The notes under the pieces: model-generated
Told to the model about the DNA's origin: nothing
The model's input: only the letters and a program-made list of their open reading frames with translations
Database searches by the model: none
In this document: positions 1-11,239 of the stretch, one piece after another
How positions within the stretch are numbered: position 1 is the stretch's first letter
Layout: each line of letters opens with the position of its first letter
Assembly: GCA_030549495.1 (NCBI GenBank)
Contig: JAUIRK010000446.1
Span: 1-64,000 of the forward strand
Source of the DNA: Nectonema munidae
Taxonomy: Eukaryota; Nematomorpha; Nectonematoida; Nectonematidae
DNA length: 64,000 bases
Direction of reading: 5' to 3'
Made by a program: the position numbers and the translations under genes

Positions 1-289
1 TTTTTTGAGTAAATTTCCAATTTTTAACGCACCATTTTAAAAAGTATAACTAAATACCAAAAATTTTATTAAAAAGCCTTGATCTTATTAGTGTATTAAT
101 AATTTAAAATTATTATTAAAATTTTTGTATACTAAATAATTCAAAATATGAATATAATTATCCATTAAAAATGAATTTCAATAAAATTATTAAAGATATA
201 TCTATATTTTCGAATTATATATATTTTTTAGTTATCGGTATAGCATGAGAGGAAAAGTAAACTTCTATAGCTGAACAGATGGTAAGAGA

Positions 290-390
290 AATCACATCGG
301 AATCGAAAAGCTTTTACCACTAGACGATTTGCCGACAAATTTATATGTTCAGATTGTTATACACTTGATATCGCATTAGAATTTATAATA
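290..390 (+). mobile_element. Short fragment of the same Mutator-like family as the 2-4.5 kb element
   Basis: Bases about 331-388 resemble bases 2094-2158 inside the Mutator-like ORF, in the part encoding its second zinc-binding cysteine pair. The shared core reads as Leu-Tyr-Val/Ile followed by an Asp-Cys-Tyr-like stretch in the intact copy. Similarity extends weakly to the left (about 300-330 against 2050-2090). The fragment has no open frame. It is a second, older copy or a duplicated 5' end, separated from the main copy by a piggyBac relic. The match was made by eye. Confidence 0.5.
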
Positions 391-834
391 TAAAAATACC
401 CTAACGGTTAAATCTAAGTTGCTTTACTCCATGCTTTTATTCAATGTAAATTAATTATGATAATTTTATATTGGTCTCAAGTTACTGTAAAATTCATTAA
501 CATGTGTAATTCAGACGTAAGAAATAAATAAATTATCCGTTAAACAGATACTGGAACTACAATGTTTTCATTAGAAATTCTCTCTTAATTTACTCAATAC
601 TCCATTCCGTTACATATAATATATTTCAAAAATAAAAAGTACAAAAAGACGATAATATAATTAAGAAAACGGTATTGGGCAACAAGATATCAAAAAAATT
701 CTAAGAACTAAATACTGCTCTTATCTATTGCTTTGTTTGCAACAATTAATCCACTAATATTAATGACTGAATAATACATTAAATTATAATTTAATAGAAT
801 TTGATAGAGAATAAAGAAGACAACTCAAAATTTT
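391..834. other. No gene seen
   Basis: AT-rich sequence with no open frame, tandem array or recognisable repeat. Probably old transposon debris. Confidence 0.4.
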
Positions 835-1560
835 TGTGGTGGAAAACTAAAGACAAAATTAAAGATAAAAGCATTGGTGTGTGGGTGAAGAATTATGCCT
901 GAAGGAAAAAAGACTTTTGTAAAGATGAATCAAAACAGGCTACAATGAGGGCGATTTTTATCATTATATTGAAGAATAGACCCATATAGGAGGAACCTTT
1001 GCTCCAGATTAAATTATTCAATGGAAAGTTGACAAAGCAAATTAATATCTAAAGGTAAATGTAAAGCTGAATATATTATTCATGGTAAAGTTGGGGTAAC
1101 AAAATTTGTCAAAAAGTTTATTTCAAATATTATGGATCAATTTGATTCTTGTTTTAATTTTTCATCGTGCTGCGCTTCGATGAAAAAAAGGAAAGAAAAG
1201 AGTCTTGTGCTAAACACAATTTTGTTTCAATCAAAAAATTATGGGAAAACAAAGTAAGAAATTTGCAAACTCTTTTTACACCTTACGAAAATATAACGAT
1301 AGATGAACAACTTGTATTTTTTGTGGGCGATGTCTAATAAAACAATATATTCCTTCTAAGCCAGCAAAATATAGTATCAAAGTTTGAATGTTATGTGATA
1401 GCTAAACTAAGTACACGTAGAATAGAGGAAAGTCACATGATCAGGCTTCCGAAAAACAAATGGACAAAGAGTTGTTTTAGATTTAGTTTAAAACCCCAAA
1501 GAAAGGAATCTTGTTCGCGATAACTTTTTTACTTTTTAGAACTTTTCAATCCAATTGGTG
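835..1560 (+). pseudogene. Decayed piggyBac transposase
   Basis: In shifting plus-strand frames, bases about 1165-1540 encode the hallmark piggyBac core: a basic Arg-Phe-Asp-Glu-Lys stretch, then Leu-Phe-Thr-Pro-Tyr-Glu-Asn-Ile-Thr-Ile-Asp-Glu-Gln-Leu, Ser-Lys-Pro-Ala-Lys-Tyr, and near 1525 a remnant of the Asp-Asn-Phe-Phe motif. The first catalytic Asp (in Ile-Asp-Glu-Gln) is visible. Several stops and frame changes break the gene and no TTAA-flanked ends were found. It lies between two pieces of Mutator-like sequence. Piggybac is a cut-and-paste transposase using TTAA targets; this copy cannot act. Confidence 0.7.
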
Positions 1561-1980
1561 AAAAAAATCACAATTGTGGAACGGTACGCTCAAATTTTAT
1601 TTTAGCGAAAATGTACTTCAAAATTTTTTTTTCTAAATAATACAAAAGAGTGCATGCCTTGAGTACCCTTCATCATGACAAAGTGTCTTTAAATAACAAA
1701 ATTTATATTTTTTTCTAGATTTTTATCCACTTTTTTCTTTTAAAAATAATTCTTATCGTAAGTTACATCTATTTAAAAATGGAGATTTCAGTGATAAACC
1801 TGAAATTTTTGGATTTGAATTTTTTCTTTTCTTTAGTTATCGATATTTTTAAGTATTGAGTAGACATATATAAAATATTTTTAAATATTATTTCTGGTTT
1901 TTATTAAAAAATATTGCAGTTAGAACATTCCTAGCTAGCTATTAAAATTTTTTTTATTTTTAGGATCAAATTTGACTGCA
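1561..1980. other. Leader region of the Mutator-like element
   Basis: No independent gene. A T-rich tract ends in TTTTTATTTTTAG at about 1950-1963, which would serve as a splice acceptor just before the OTU ORF, so part of this stretch may be an intron or 5' leader of the element. The frame stays open through the tract. Confidence 0.35.
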
Positions 1981-3630
1981 ATGTTCACAAGAAATTATTC
2001 TGATTCTATCTCATTGAGATGTAATAAATGTGATAATGTTATCATGAATTGTTTTACCCTGATTGAGAATGATTTAGCCTATTTCAGAGAAAACCCCAAC
2101 TTATTTATATGTGCAGATTGTTATACATATGATATAGCATTAGAAAGACTTAATAATATTTATAAAACATATAACTTACAAAATTTGAAGGATCATTTGG
2201 AGTCTGAGAAAATATTATTAAAATATAAAAGTATGCATTTTTGTGCGTTACCAAAACTGTACTTTTCAAATCAAGATCAAACCTCAGTTAACATTATAAA
2301 AACGTTTGGCTTAGGAGGCTATGTTCCGATTTTTTCAACTCCAGGTGGAAATTGTTTTTTCAATGCCGTTTCCAGTTTGCTCTTTGACAACGAAAAATTC
2401 AATAAGCATCTAAGGATTCTTACATGCATTGAACTTTTTACAAATTTTGATTTATATAAAAATCCTACTTATCAAAAGGTATGTGATATTTATACCGCAA
2501 TCGAGAATGTTTCAATTTTTGGGGGTTGGTCAAATATTTTTACCATATGTGCCATGTCAACAGCTCTTAATATTCATATAGAACTGATCTTTCCACCTTA
2601 TTCAAATGATAACATCGCATATTATATTCTAAATCAATTAATATCACCACTCAACTCCAATTGTAAAAAAAATATTCCATTACGTATTTTATTTTCATGC
2701 ACGAATTTTTCTCTAAATGGCATAAACATTGCAAATCATTTTGTTGCCATGGTTGATGAATCTCACCATATAAGCTTTTTGAATAAACCCAGATATTTAG
2801 ATGTGGATCATTTCTCTCTAATTGAAGATAGTAAAACGAATAATAATTTATTAGTCATACAAAATGATCACGATTATTTTTCTCATTTTACTCCTTCTAG
2901 TTCATCATTCAAAGGACTAAATGATGCATTTTTAAAATTGAAAGAATGGTTTGATTTTATATCATTTGCACATAAATCGTTCTTCAAAGAAGTTCCCAAG
3001 GGGTTCAAGAAAAATATATGTTTTCTATTAAAAATACCTGAAAAAGAAAGACATTTATATATCGATGATTGTAGAGCCTGGTCCTCAAATACATTGCAAA
3101 AATACAATTATATACTAAGTAATGATAACGAGCTAGTAAAATTGAAAAAAAAATCTAACGTAAGCGAAGGATTTATTTTAAAAAGATATTACTCTTTTTT
3201 AAAAAACAACAGTAACTTTAAAAGAAGAATTTCATATTTTGAAACCTTTCCTAAAAAAGAGCTACTAAATTTAATCACATATGAATATATTGGTTCTTTT
3301 TCAGTTCCACTATCACATGGTAAAACAAACACATGTCCTTATTTTAAAACACCTTTCCAAGTTAAAAACTTCATCAAACAACAAATTCACCAAGGTGAAA
3401 CTTCAAGAAACATTTACACTAATTCCTTACTCACTAATACATTTCTCCCCAGAGACTCAAAATACATAGAAAATTTGAAATATTCCCTCACAAATAACGC
3501 TTATAAAAATAACCTCTCTGACGACATTTTTTTTTACTCAACTCAATTCATAAGGGCCATCGATTTATACAATCTTGTTATTCTTCCAACAACACTCCTG
3601 CATTTATCCTTTATACTACAGATCAAATAA
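1981..3630 (+). CDS. OTU-like cysteine protease protein of a Mutator-like element
   Basis: Open for 549 codons from the first ATG. Residues about 14-47 hold two Cys-x2-Cys pairs (14/17 and 44/47), a likely zinc-binding module. Residues about 115-260 resemble an OTU-family deubiquitinase fold: Pro-Gly-Gly-Asn-Cys-Phe-Phe with the presumed nucleophile Cys125, a Gly-Gly-Trp segment followed by an Ala-Leu-Asn helix, and Asn-His-Phe-Val-Ala with His253 as the presumed base. The usual Asp of the Asp-Gly-Asn-Cys box is Gly here. The C-terminal 150 residues are the start of the transposase, which continues in another frame from about 3600. The OTU call is by motif; enzymatic activity is uncertain. 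Confidence 0.65.
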   Translation: MFTRNYSDSISLRCNKCDNVIMNCFTLIENDLAYFRENPNLFICADCYTYDIALERLNNIYKTYNLQNLKDHLESEKILLKYKSMHFCALPKLYFSNQDQTSVNIIKTFGLGGYVPIFSTPGGNCFFNAVSSLLFDNEKFNKHLRILTCIELFTNFDLYKNPTYQKVCDIYTAIENVSIFGGWSNIFTICAMSTALNIHIELIFPPYSNDNIAYYILNQLISPLNSNCKKNIPLRILFSCTNFSLNGINIANHFVAMVDESHHISFLNKPRYLDVDHFSLIEDSKTNNNLLVIQNDHDYFSHFTPSSSSFKGLNDAFLKLKEWFDFISFAHKSFFKEVPKGFKKNICFLLKIPEKERHLYIDDCRAWSSNTLQKYNYILSNDNELVKLKKKSNVSEGFILKRYYSFLKNNSNFKRRISYFETFPKKELLNLITYEYIGSFSVPLSHGKTNTCPYFKTPFQVKNFIKQQIHQGETSRNIYTNSLLTNTFLPRDSKYIENLKYSLTNNAYKNNLSDDIFFYSTQFIRAIDLYNLVILPTTLLHLSFILQIK

Positions 3631-4578
3631 ATCATCTAAACATGGCTATTAAAAATAATTACATTATCGGAATAGACCGAACTTTTAATTTAAGTCCTCT
3701 TTACTTGACCTTCTTTGTGTTTCAAGACAAAAGGTTGTTAAGAAAAGGTAAAAACACAAATCCTATCATTCTTGGGCCCCTTTTTCTACACTATGATTGT
3801 AGTTTTGAGACATATTCTCATTTTTTCAATAATATTAAAACAAAACTCATAGACTATCCCTTAATTATAGGTTGTGATCAAGAAAAAGCACTTGTTAAAG
3901 ACTTAAACATACATTCTTTGACCTAACACTATTTTTTTGTACTAGGCATCTGAAAGAAAATTTGGTTTTCCATAATAAAAAGCATCAAAATTTGAAAAAA
4001 TAATGAATTCAACGTTTTAAATAATTTATTATTTTCTAAAAAGGTTTAATTTGTTCAAAATCTTTATCAGAATTTGATTATTTAGTCAATCTTATCAATA
4101 ATAAATTCTGTAATAATTTTGATTCTTATTTGAAAAACTTAATCGAAGCAATCAAAACTCACGTTGTATTACCAAGAATGAAATATGATATTCCATTAAT
4201 GTGGAAAAATAATATTTCAGAAAGTAAAAATCATATTTTTAAATTAAATATTAATTGGAAAAATAAAAGACTGTCAGAAATTATCGAAATGCTAGAAAGG
4301 GAAGTTGAAAGGGACCAAAAACTAATAGATCATCTCTTAGCGGGCAAAGTGATTATATTTCATCCTCAAAATATGGAATCAATGATAATCATCCAGTTAA
4401 AAACTTAACAAAAAAGAAAAGTGACATAATTTCAAGGGGAGGTGAGCTTTTAGTGCCTTTTAAAACAAATGTAGCAAAAAAACCAGGCCAGAGAAAACGT
4501 ATAAGAACAAGTAAGACTGTATCGTATAAAATGAAAAGAAAGCCAGATGAAGATCCAAATGGTAAATTTATTTTTTAA
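1981..4578 (+). mobile_element. Mutator-like (MULE) DNA transposon with OTU domain
   Basis: After the OTU ORF, a frame change near 3595 leads into the DDE transposase at 3600-3926. The first Asp is in Ile-Gly-Ile-Asp-Arg-Thr-Phe and the second in Ile-Ile-Gly-Cys-Asp-Gln-Glu-Lys. A third frame at about 4130-4408 has Asn-Asn-Ile-Ser-Glu-Ser, with the likely third acidic residue, and a MULE-type tail. A basic Lys-Lys-Pro-Gly-Gln-Arg-Lys-Arg tail runs to the stop near 4578. So the gene is full length in domain order but carries at least two frameshifts and a damaged stretch at 3926-4130. Terminal inverted repeats and a 9-bp target duplication were looked for and not found. Plant MULEs with an added peptidase domain are a known parallel. 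Confidence 0.7.
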
Positions 4579-5872
4579 CCATGTTCTTACCCTTTGCACG
4601 AATTTTTGCATGCCTTTGGATAAAAAACTGACGATAAATGCTAATTTCTGTTTCACTTAGATTTCAAGTATATCCTCAACTTCATAATGTAAGATATTCT
4701 GTTTTGTTTATGTAAAAATATTCTCAACATGGGTATGATTCAATATTTTTTTAACATTATATACGTTTTTAATCGTATTTTAGTCTGATAATGGAGAATA
4801 AACATACATTATATTCGATTAAATTATCTAAATGATCATATCTCTTATAATCAAAATGATTTATAACCTAACCAATTCGATATGATAGATAATTTTGATC
4901 AATCAAAATTTTCAGTTTAAAATTATTTTCTAATCAATATAAATTTCATCAAAAAATTTATAATTAAGATATTAATTTAATAATTTTTCAATCAATTTGT
5001 TAAGGTTAATGAGAGTTGAGCTGTGTCAGATCGAGAAAACTAAAGATGCATCTACTATACTGTTGTACCTGAAACACAATATATCAAGAACATGCCATGA
5101 AAATCAAAAGGAGGAAATTTCAAAATCAGAATCAATTTATTTGTTTGTTTTTTAAATATAAATAAATGATGAAACACTTCAATCTTTATTATACAGTAAA
5201 GTATCATCCAATATTGAAACTATTGTTCCAATTGGCCAAAAATTTTCAATCAATGAGAAAAACCATCTTTATTGAGGGAGTTAACAGCTGGAGCGAAATT
5301 TGATTTGATAAGACTAATATTGCATTTATTTCTTTGGACCTCAAGAAAAATAAAATTAATCAATTTTATATAAAAAATAATGTTCAGATGATATGATATG
5401 TCATATTTGATTTTTGGAAAATACGTAATGTAAAATTATTAAAATTTTAGCTCCGTCTATGTTATATATTAAGCCCTGTAACACACAACCATTACCTTTC
5501 ATTTATTTTTCATTCTTTACCACCCCCTGTCCTTTACCACTTCAAAAAACTGTTGTATTTGAAATTACCTTAGGTCGCCATTCCTTCCTCCCTCAATCTC
5601 CCATTTTATGGCTAGTAGGGAAGCGTAGATCGGTCAATAAATACCACATGATTCACAAACTTTTTTGAAAACCCTTGAAATACGTTTATGTAATAATCGG
5701 TTGTCATTCTTAATTGAGGTGTTTTATTTATACTAGGCTCTTGCCAAATATTTAAGAAAAGATTTTATCTTTTTAACTATCCCCACAAAGTCCTGAATTC
5801 ATACTCTGCCAATCGCAAATTTTTTTAAATGTTGAGTTTTGACGATTGGAGGAACACACCGTTTGTTTGAAG
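4579..5872. other. No gene seen
   Basis: AT-rich spacer. Short open frames at 5459-5668 and elsewhere have no family signature and are read as chance. Confidence 0.4.
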
Positions 5873-6629
5873 TCACTGTGCCTTAAACTGATAAGTTGCG
5901 CTCCTTACCCCATAAGCATAACTCGTAAAAAAGCCATTACTTATTATTAAAGTACCTTTGGGCACCTTGGATAAATTCACAACTCTTTTGACGATTTTGC
6001 ATCCTGAGAAGTAAGATCTTTCATGTAGGTCTGAAGCGTATGATTTAAGACATATAACGTAATATGTTCTAGCATCATTCAAGTGATAAAATTTTATCCC
6101 CCATTTACCAGGCTTACTAGGATCGTACACCTTTATTGGACAATTTCCTCGGAATCTCAAAAGTTGTTCGTCAACGCAAACATAATCTTGTGGCATCCAG
6201 TATCTGAAAAGTTTTAGTTCGTATAGTTTACTGATTTTTAGTAAAAATACAAGCTTACTTTGAAAAGACTTGCTGAAAATGATCATTGAAAATTATTACT
6301 GAAGCAATTTGTTCACTTTGAATGTTTCTTGTAAAAGGATCATCAAAACACAAAAACCTTGAGATAAACTTAAAATCATTTTTACTGATAGCAGCCTTCA
6401 CAAAAAGTGAGCCAGTTTTAAAAGAGTAAAGTTTTTCAATAAGTATCTTTTGATCGGATTCAATTCCGATAATATATCGAAATGCCATATACGCTAAAAA
6501 TTTGCCAATGATAAAATATTCACTGAAATATATCAAATGATTAGAAACATTAGAAGAACTTTCAATTTTTCTTTTTAGGTATTGATGTGTTTTGATAAAA
6601 ACTTCTTGAAGGAGTGAAAAAAAGGCCAA
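5873..6629 (-). pseudogene. piggyBac transposase relic containing a spliceable 55-bp intron
   Basis: The two minus-strand frames 6629-6259 and 6203-5873 join through a canonical intron (GTAAGC...TTTTCAG, 6204-6258), giving Phe-Ser-Lys-Tyr-Trp-Met-Pro-Gln-Asp in phase. The piece spans the end of the N-terminal piggyBac domain and the start of the catalytic core, with the first Asp in Cys-Val-Asp-Glu-Gln and Asp in Leu-Asn-Asp-Ala. The third catalytic region reads Ile-Ser-Asn-Gly-Phe-Phe-Thr-Ser where Asp-Asn-Phe-Phe is usual, so that Asp looks lost. The N terminus and the C-terminal cysteine-rich part are missing. It is a different, better preserved family member than the one at 0.8-1.6 kb. 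Confidence 0.75.
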
Positions 6630-6639
6630 ATTTTCTACG

Positions 6640-9240
6640 GGTTGACTTCGTCTTTGGTTTCTAAATTTGAAGCAGGAGGATGATATGTTCCTTATATTTA
6701 ATGCAGGTCTGCCTCCCGATGTTAGATTGTGCTATTTGTATTGAACACAGTGAGTACCGTTCAGAACCACTATATTACACAATGCAATATTTTTACGTCA
6801 TAGTTATATCATCAATTAGATTGAATATAAACATTTGAGCGCATTTGTTTCGTTTTATATCTAAAAAGAGATGAAAATATACAATAAAAACATAAACTGC
6901 TACAGGATAGTGAGAAGTAAGAAAGCTAACTAGTTCAAGAATATAATCGAATCAAATGTACTCCAACGACTAAATTAAAGGTGCAAACAGCCTTAAAATC
7001 ATTGATCAGATTAAAATATTTTTAAACACATGTGAAGTTTTAAAAAAAGTAAAAGTAAATAAAGTTGGGTTTTTTATTGTTTTTAATAATAATTATACTA
7101 TAAAGAAAAAGCTATGGCCGGCAAAGACCTAAATGGCTTTTCTCAGAAGAAAAAATTAAACGGTCATGCGAGTGTTAAACAAATAGACCAACCAATTCAA
7201 TTTTCAATCATACATTTCCAATATAATTGATCTTCCTCTTTGACCACCCTACTCACATATACCGTTAGTAACTTAATTGAACAACAGATCTCTGTCCATA
7301 TGACGAATATATGAATATTCCTTATATTCTCAGTTAACTAAAGTGTAAATTGAGATAGGAGTTTCCTAATATATTGTAAATAACGATTAGGAATTTTAGG
7401 TTTTAATCAAGTATAACAATATACTATAGAAATGAAGTCACCAATTTCAGATCGTAAAGACATTCAATGGCAACTAGAAACTTTTCGATACTATAATTAG
7501 TTTTACTAACTTTTTTCTAAATCCTAAGATTAGAAAAATATTGACTACTTTCAAGTTGATGAGATCATCGAAAAGGCTAACATAGATTCAATATAGAACC
7601 AAACCCGATGATTAAAACATTTGTGTATCGATGACAAGCATCTACCATACATCACTCAACTACCAAATAACCCTAACCAAACTAGGATCAATTTTTCACC
7701 AACAGTCACAGCATTTGCATCATAAAGTTTATTATACAATACACAAAAATATCATATACAATCTTAAAATAAAAAACTGCTTCCATTATGATTATCGTAA
7801 TTTTAAACATGTTTTACAAGTTGAGAGAAAAATAAATATAACGGTTATTACAATGTTTCACTTGCTCTTCAACAGATCTCTATGCCCTCCTCTACACAAT
7901 ATTAAAACATTAAAAGCATGATAGTTGAAATGTTTATATAAAAACATAATAAAGCGAATGGTACATTTTAAAATTTAAGTCTTAATAAAGTATATTAAAA
8001 TTTTTCTTTATGAACAGGCAAAACAGTGGAGGAAATATTAAATAACTATTTTAACTATAAGGTATCAAAGATTTCAGAATATAAATTTTCCTTTAAATTT
8101 CAGTTACCAGATAAAGCAAAAATCCGCCTTGTAAAAAGTTAAATACTGTTAGAGGATCACAACTTATAAAATAAATTAAGTATTAAAATATTAGAGGCCG
8201 AACCTTCAAAAAAACAGATATTATAATCAGCGAAGAACTTATAAAAACTATTAGTAAATAAGTTAAGTTCCATCTTTCAGTATTTAAAAATTTAAAACTA
8301 TAAACTAAATTTGAAATAGAAAACAAGAAAGAAAATGGTTGTAATTATATTTTAGAACCCTTAAAATGGCTCCCAAAAATTTCGGAAAAGTTTGAGAGGC
8401 TATCATACATATTCTAGGGAACAGATTTAATTGAAACATTCTGAATATAAATCATTGTATATTATATTTAGTTTATATGCAAAATTTAAACTAAATTCTC
8501 AAATTATTTACAACGTTAATAGACTTGATATTTGAAGCTATTTTTGCAGCTTAGTGGGACATAGAGCGAAATATTTTCAAAAATATATAGAATTGATTGT
8601 TCTTAATTTAAAAAAAAATAATTAAAAAAACAGTTATATGTGTTTTATGAAAAAAGTATTGAAAAAAAAAAGAAAAAAGTTTTTAATTAACAATTTAACG
8701 AAAATAAACTTAATATATTCATTTGAATGGTAATGTATAAAGTAAAATTCCCGAGCTAGGCACAACTTTTTTGAGCTGGGCATAATTTAGGCACACCCAA
8801 CCCAGCCGCCATTAAAATCAGAAGGCCTTTATTTAAGGAGCTTAGTTTAACACAATATTTTTAATTAATTAAATCAAGAAAGATTTTAAACAATAGAAAA
8901 GAACTTACATTTTATAAAAAATTTTACTTTAGCTTGAACTTTATTTTTTAAAAAAAGATATTGCCAAATTAATCTTGCGGCACTTTTTAACCGGACCGTT
9001 TTTAGAGTAATAAAGCAATTTACAGGTCAAACATTCAGCCTTCTTGACTTTTCGTTGAAATAGTTCAAAACTCGAGGGTCGAAAAACTTCTCTCAATGCA
9101 GTGCTGAATCCTATTGTTAGAGCAGCTTGATACTCAAAAATTACTCTAGACAATTTTATAATATATTTATTGAAACTACCAATGTACAAAGAAAAGACTT
9201 CTTAACAAGCGCACTTTATTGGATGTAATTCATTAAAAAC
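6640..9240. other. No gene seen
   Basis: Long AT-rich stretch. TTAAACGG...GTTAA near 7158-7183 might be an old piggyBac end. Open frames at 7631-7921 and 8941-9189 show no convincing family; the latter has a Cys-Leu-Thr-Cys pair reminiscent of a BED finger, too weak to call. Confidence 0.35.
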
Positions 9241-9249
9241 ATATTTAAG

Positions 9250-10060
9250 CTTGAAAAATTGAGTGGAGAGGCTTGGAAAATTGAGTTGGGGTAAGGGGTC
9301 GAGGGGGGGGGGGGCTCAGGTCAAAAATGGAGAGGGGGGCTCAAGCCAGTAGTGGGATTCAGCCGATACGCACCGGTTTGTTAGAACCGTCTCACGGAAT
9401 TTTGTGAGTTCGGCGAATCGACTAATCGCTGTCAGTAGACTTCTGCCTCTCATCCGAAAAGAACCATAACCGTTTGAACGGTACGTTTCGTTAGTGATTT
9501 AGTGTGCATAGTATATTTACACAAGTGGTAACCAGGTTTGTTACCATGTGTATCATGCTTGTTTTGTCTCTACATTTGTGTTATTAACCGGTTGTATCTT
9601 ATATATTACCTAGATTTTGACTATCATTTACGATCAAGGTATCATATATTATAGGTTTGATAAAAAACAGATTTGAATTAAACAAAATTCTTATTTCAGG
9701 ATATTTTCTCTCTTAAACTTTAAATAATTATCGAAGATACTGTGAATATGAAATTTGAAACATCAGTGGTGACTTTTTAAGAGTTAAGTCTTTAGTCTAA
9801 AAATGTTAAATGATGTTTATTCATAGCTTAAAACAATAAAGTATCGAATAACCTAAAATATATATTTTTTATTGCTAAGATTTAGTTATTTAAAAATATA
9901 AGAAGAGAATTATAAAGATATAAGATTTAAAAATATATACATTCAAAATTGATCAGTTTATTTGTGGACAAATTTGACTTTTTTGTAACAAAAAATTTGA
10001 ATCGCTAAAAGCTCAAGCCCCCAAAATAAATAGGGTGCGCGGGCCCTGCTACTATAGGAT
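9250..10060. repeat. hAT-like MITE debris with G-runs
   Basis: CAGTAGTGGGATTCAG at about 9339 has the form of a hAT terminal repeat, preceded by a poly-G tract at 9303-9315. GGGCCCTG at about 10041-10048 reads on the other strand as CAGGGCCCGCGCACCC, another hAT-like end. The two do not match each other, so at least two truncated elements overlap here. No coding remnant was recognised. Confidence 0.4.
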
Positions 10061-10319
10061 AGCAAAACCTAGTTTTTGGTAAAATTTTTTAAACGATTGT
10101 AATGATAAAGGTAACTTTTCAAACAAATGCTCAAAGTTTGAATAAAATTCATTAGATTTTTTTTTAAATAGAAATATTTGAACTCTGTAATCTATTCTTA
10201 TCAGTTGAGTTTCTAATATTGTAAAACGGCATAGGATTGTAATTTATCAGACTTCCAAAAACATTATTCAGGCATCCATTAAAATTATTGAAAAGAAATA
10301 CTGCATTCTAGATTAAATA

Positions 10320-11165
10320 ATTTGTTTTGATAAAAGTAATAATTTGTCTGTTCAAAGGTTTTCAAATTAAAAATTACTCTCAAAACACGTTTCTATGCAC
10401 AAATATCATCTGCAAACAAGAGAAATTTAAAGAATTCAGAAAATATATTATTAATTGTTATATTAAAGAGTATGGGCCCCAAATTGGATCCTTGTGGGAC
10501 TCCATTTTTCGAGCATCAGAAAAGACTTCATTCACTTTCACATTTTGGTTTCTATTTCCAAGATATGAGAACAAAAATCTAAGAAACTTCTAACCCAATT
10601 TACAATTATGTAAGTTTTTTATGTTAGACAAATGGTTAACCCTATTAAGGCCTTCGAAAGATGAAAAAAGAAAAGTAATGCTTCATCCTTATTTTCTAAA
10701 ATTTCAACCATTTTTGTATTAAACACGCATGGAAAGCTTCTGTTGAATAGTTTTGTCTAAATCCGAATTGAAAATCATTCAAATAGTTTATAGAAATTAA
10801 ATAATGTTTTAATTGATGGTGTAGGAATTGCTCAAAATTTTTTAAAAGTGTAGGTATTATTGAAACCGGCCTGTAGTTTTTCAAACAAGATCGGTAACTT
10901 TTTTTATATATAGGAACAACTTTATGCAGTTTAACCCATTAAGTCCCAATGTTCCCATTTGGGAACATAAGTAATTTCATCTTCGTCTGCTTTTTTCAAT
11001 GACTTTGAATATAAATCGTCTGCATTTTTTTAAATATCGTCTGATTTCTATGGTACTTAATGGGTTAAGTACATCTGGAAAAATTGAGTGAGTTAGACAA
11101 AGATTTATAGCATGACACAAAGCGAAACAAATATATTCCTTGGTTAATTGATATTCCATATATAT
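10320..11165 (-). pseudogene. LINE reverse transcriptase fragment
   Basis: Read on the minus strand across a MITE at 10931-11068, the frame gives the classic non-LTR RT series: Phe-Pro-Asp-Val-Leu-Lys ... Val-Val-Pro-Ile-Tyr-Lys-Lys, then Asn-Tyr-Arg-Pro-Val-Ser-Ile, Phe-Gly-Phe-Arg (motifs 1-2), Gly-Val-Pro-Gln-Gly-Ser (near 10505) and the catalytic Phe-Ala-Asp-Asp (near 10410), followed by a stop. Both ends are truncated and several frame breaks lie between 10,450 and 10,690. It is distinct from the LINE at 46-56 kb. Confidence 0.8.
10931..11068. mobile_element. 138-bp piggyBac-type MITE, copy 1
   Basis: Bounded by TTAA on both sides with terminal inverted repeats TTAACCCATTAAGT. A perfect hairpin (TGTTCCCA...TGGGAACA) sits just inside the left end, and CGTCTG recurs three times inside. 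It interrupts the LINE RT; dropping the MITE and one TTAA restores the RT reading frame, which proves insertion and TTAA target duplication. An equal-length copy is at 57,709-57,846. It has no coding capacity, so it would depend on a piggyBac transposase. Confidence 0.92.
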
Positions 11166-11239
11166 CTTTACTATGTTTCTTTCATTTTATTTATTACATA
11201 TAGACGTGATTCAAATTGTACAGAACTCAAAATCAAAAG

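Noticed and set aside
8941-9189. Possible BED-finger fragment (Cys-Leu-Thr-Cys)
   Set aside because: One cysteine pair without the His pair or any neighbouring hAT motif.
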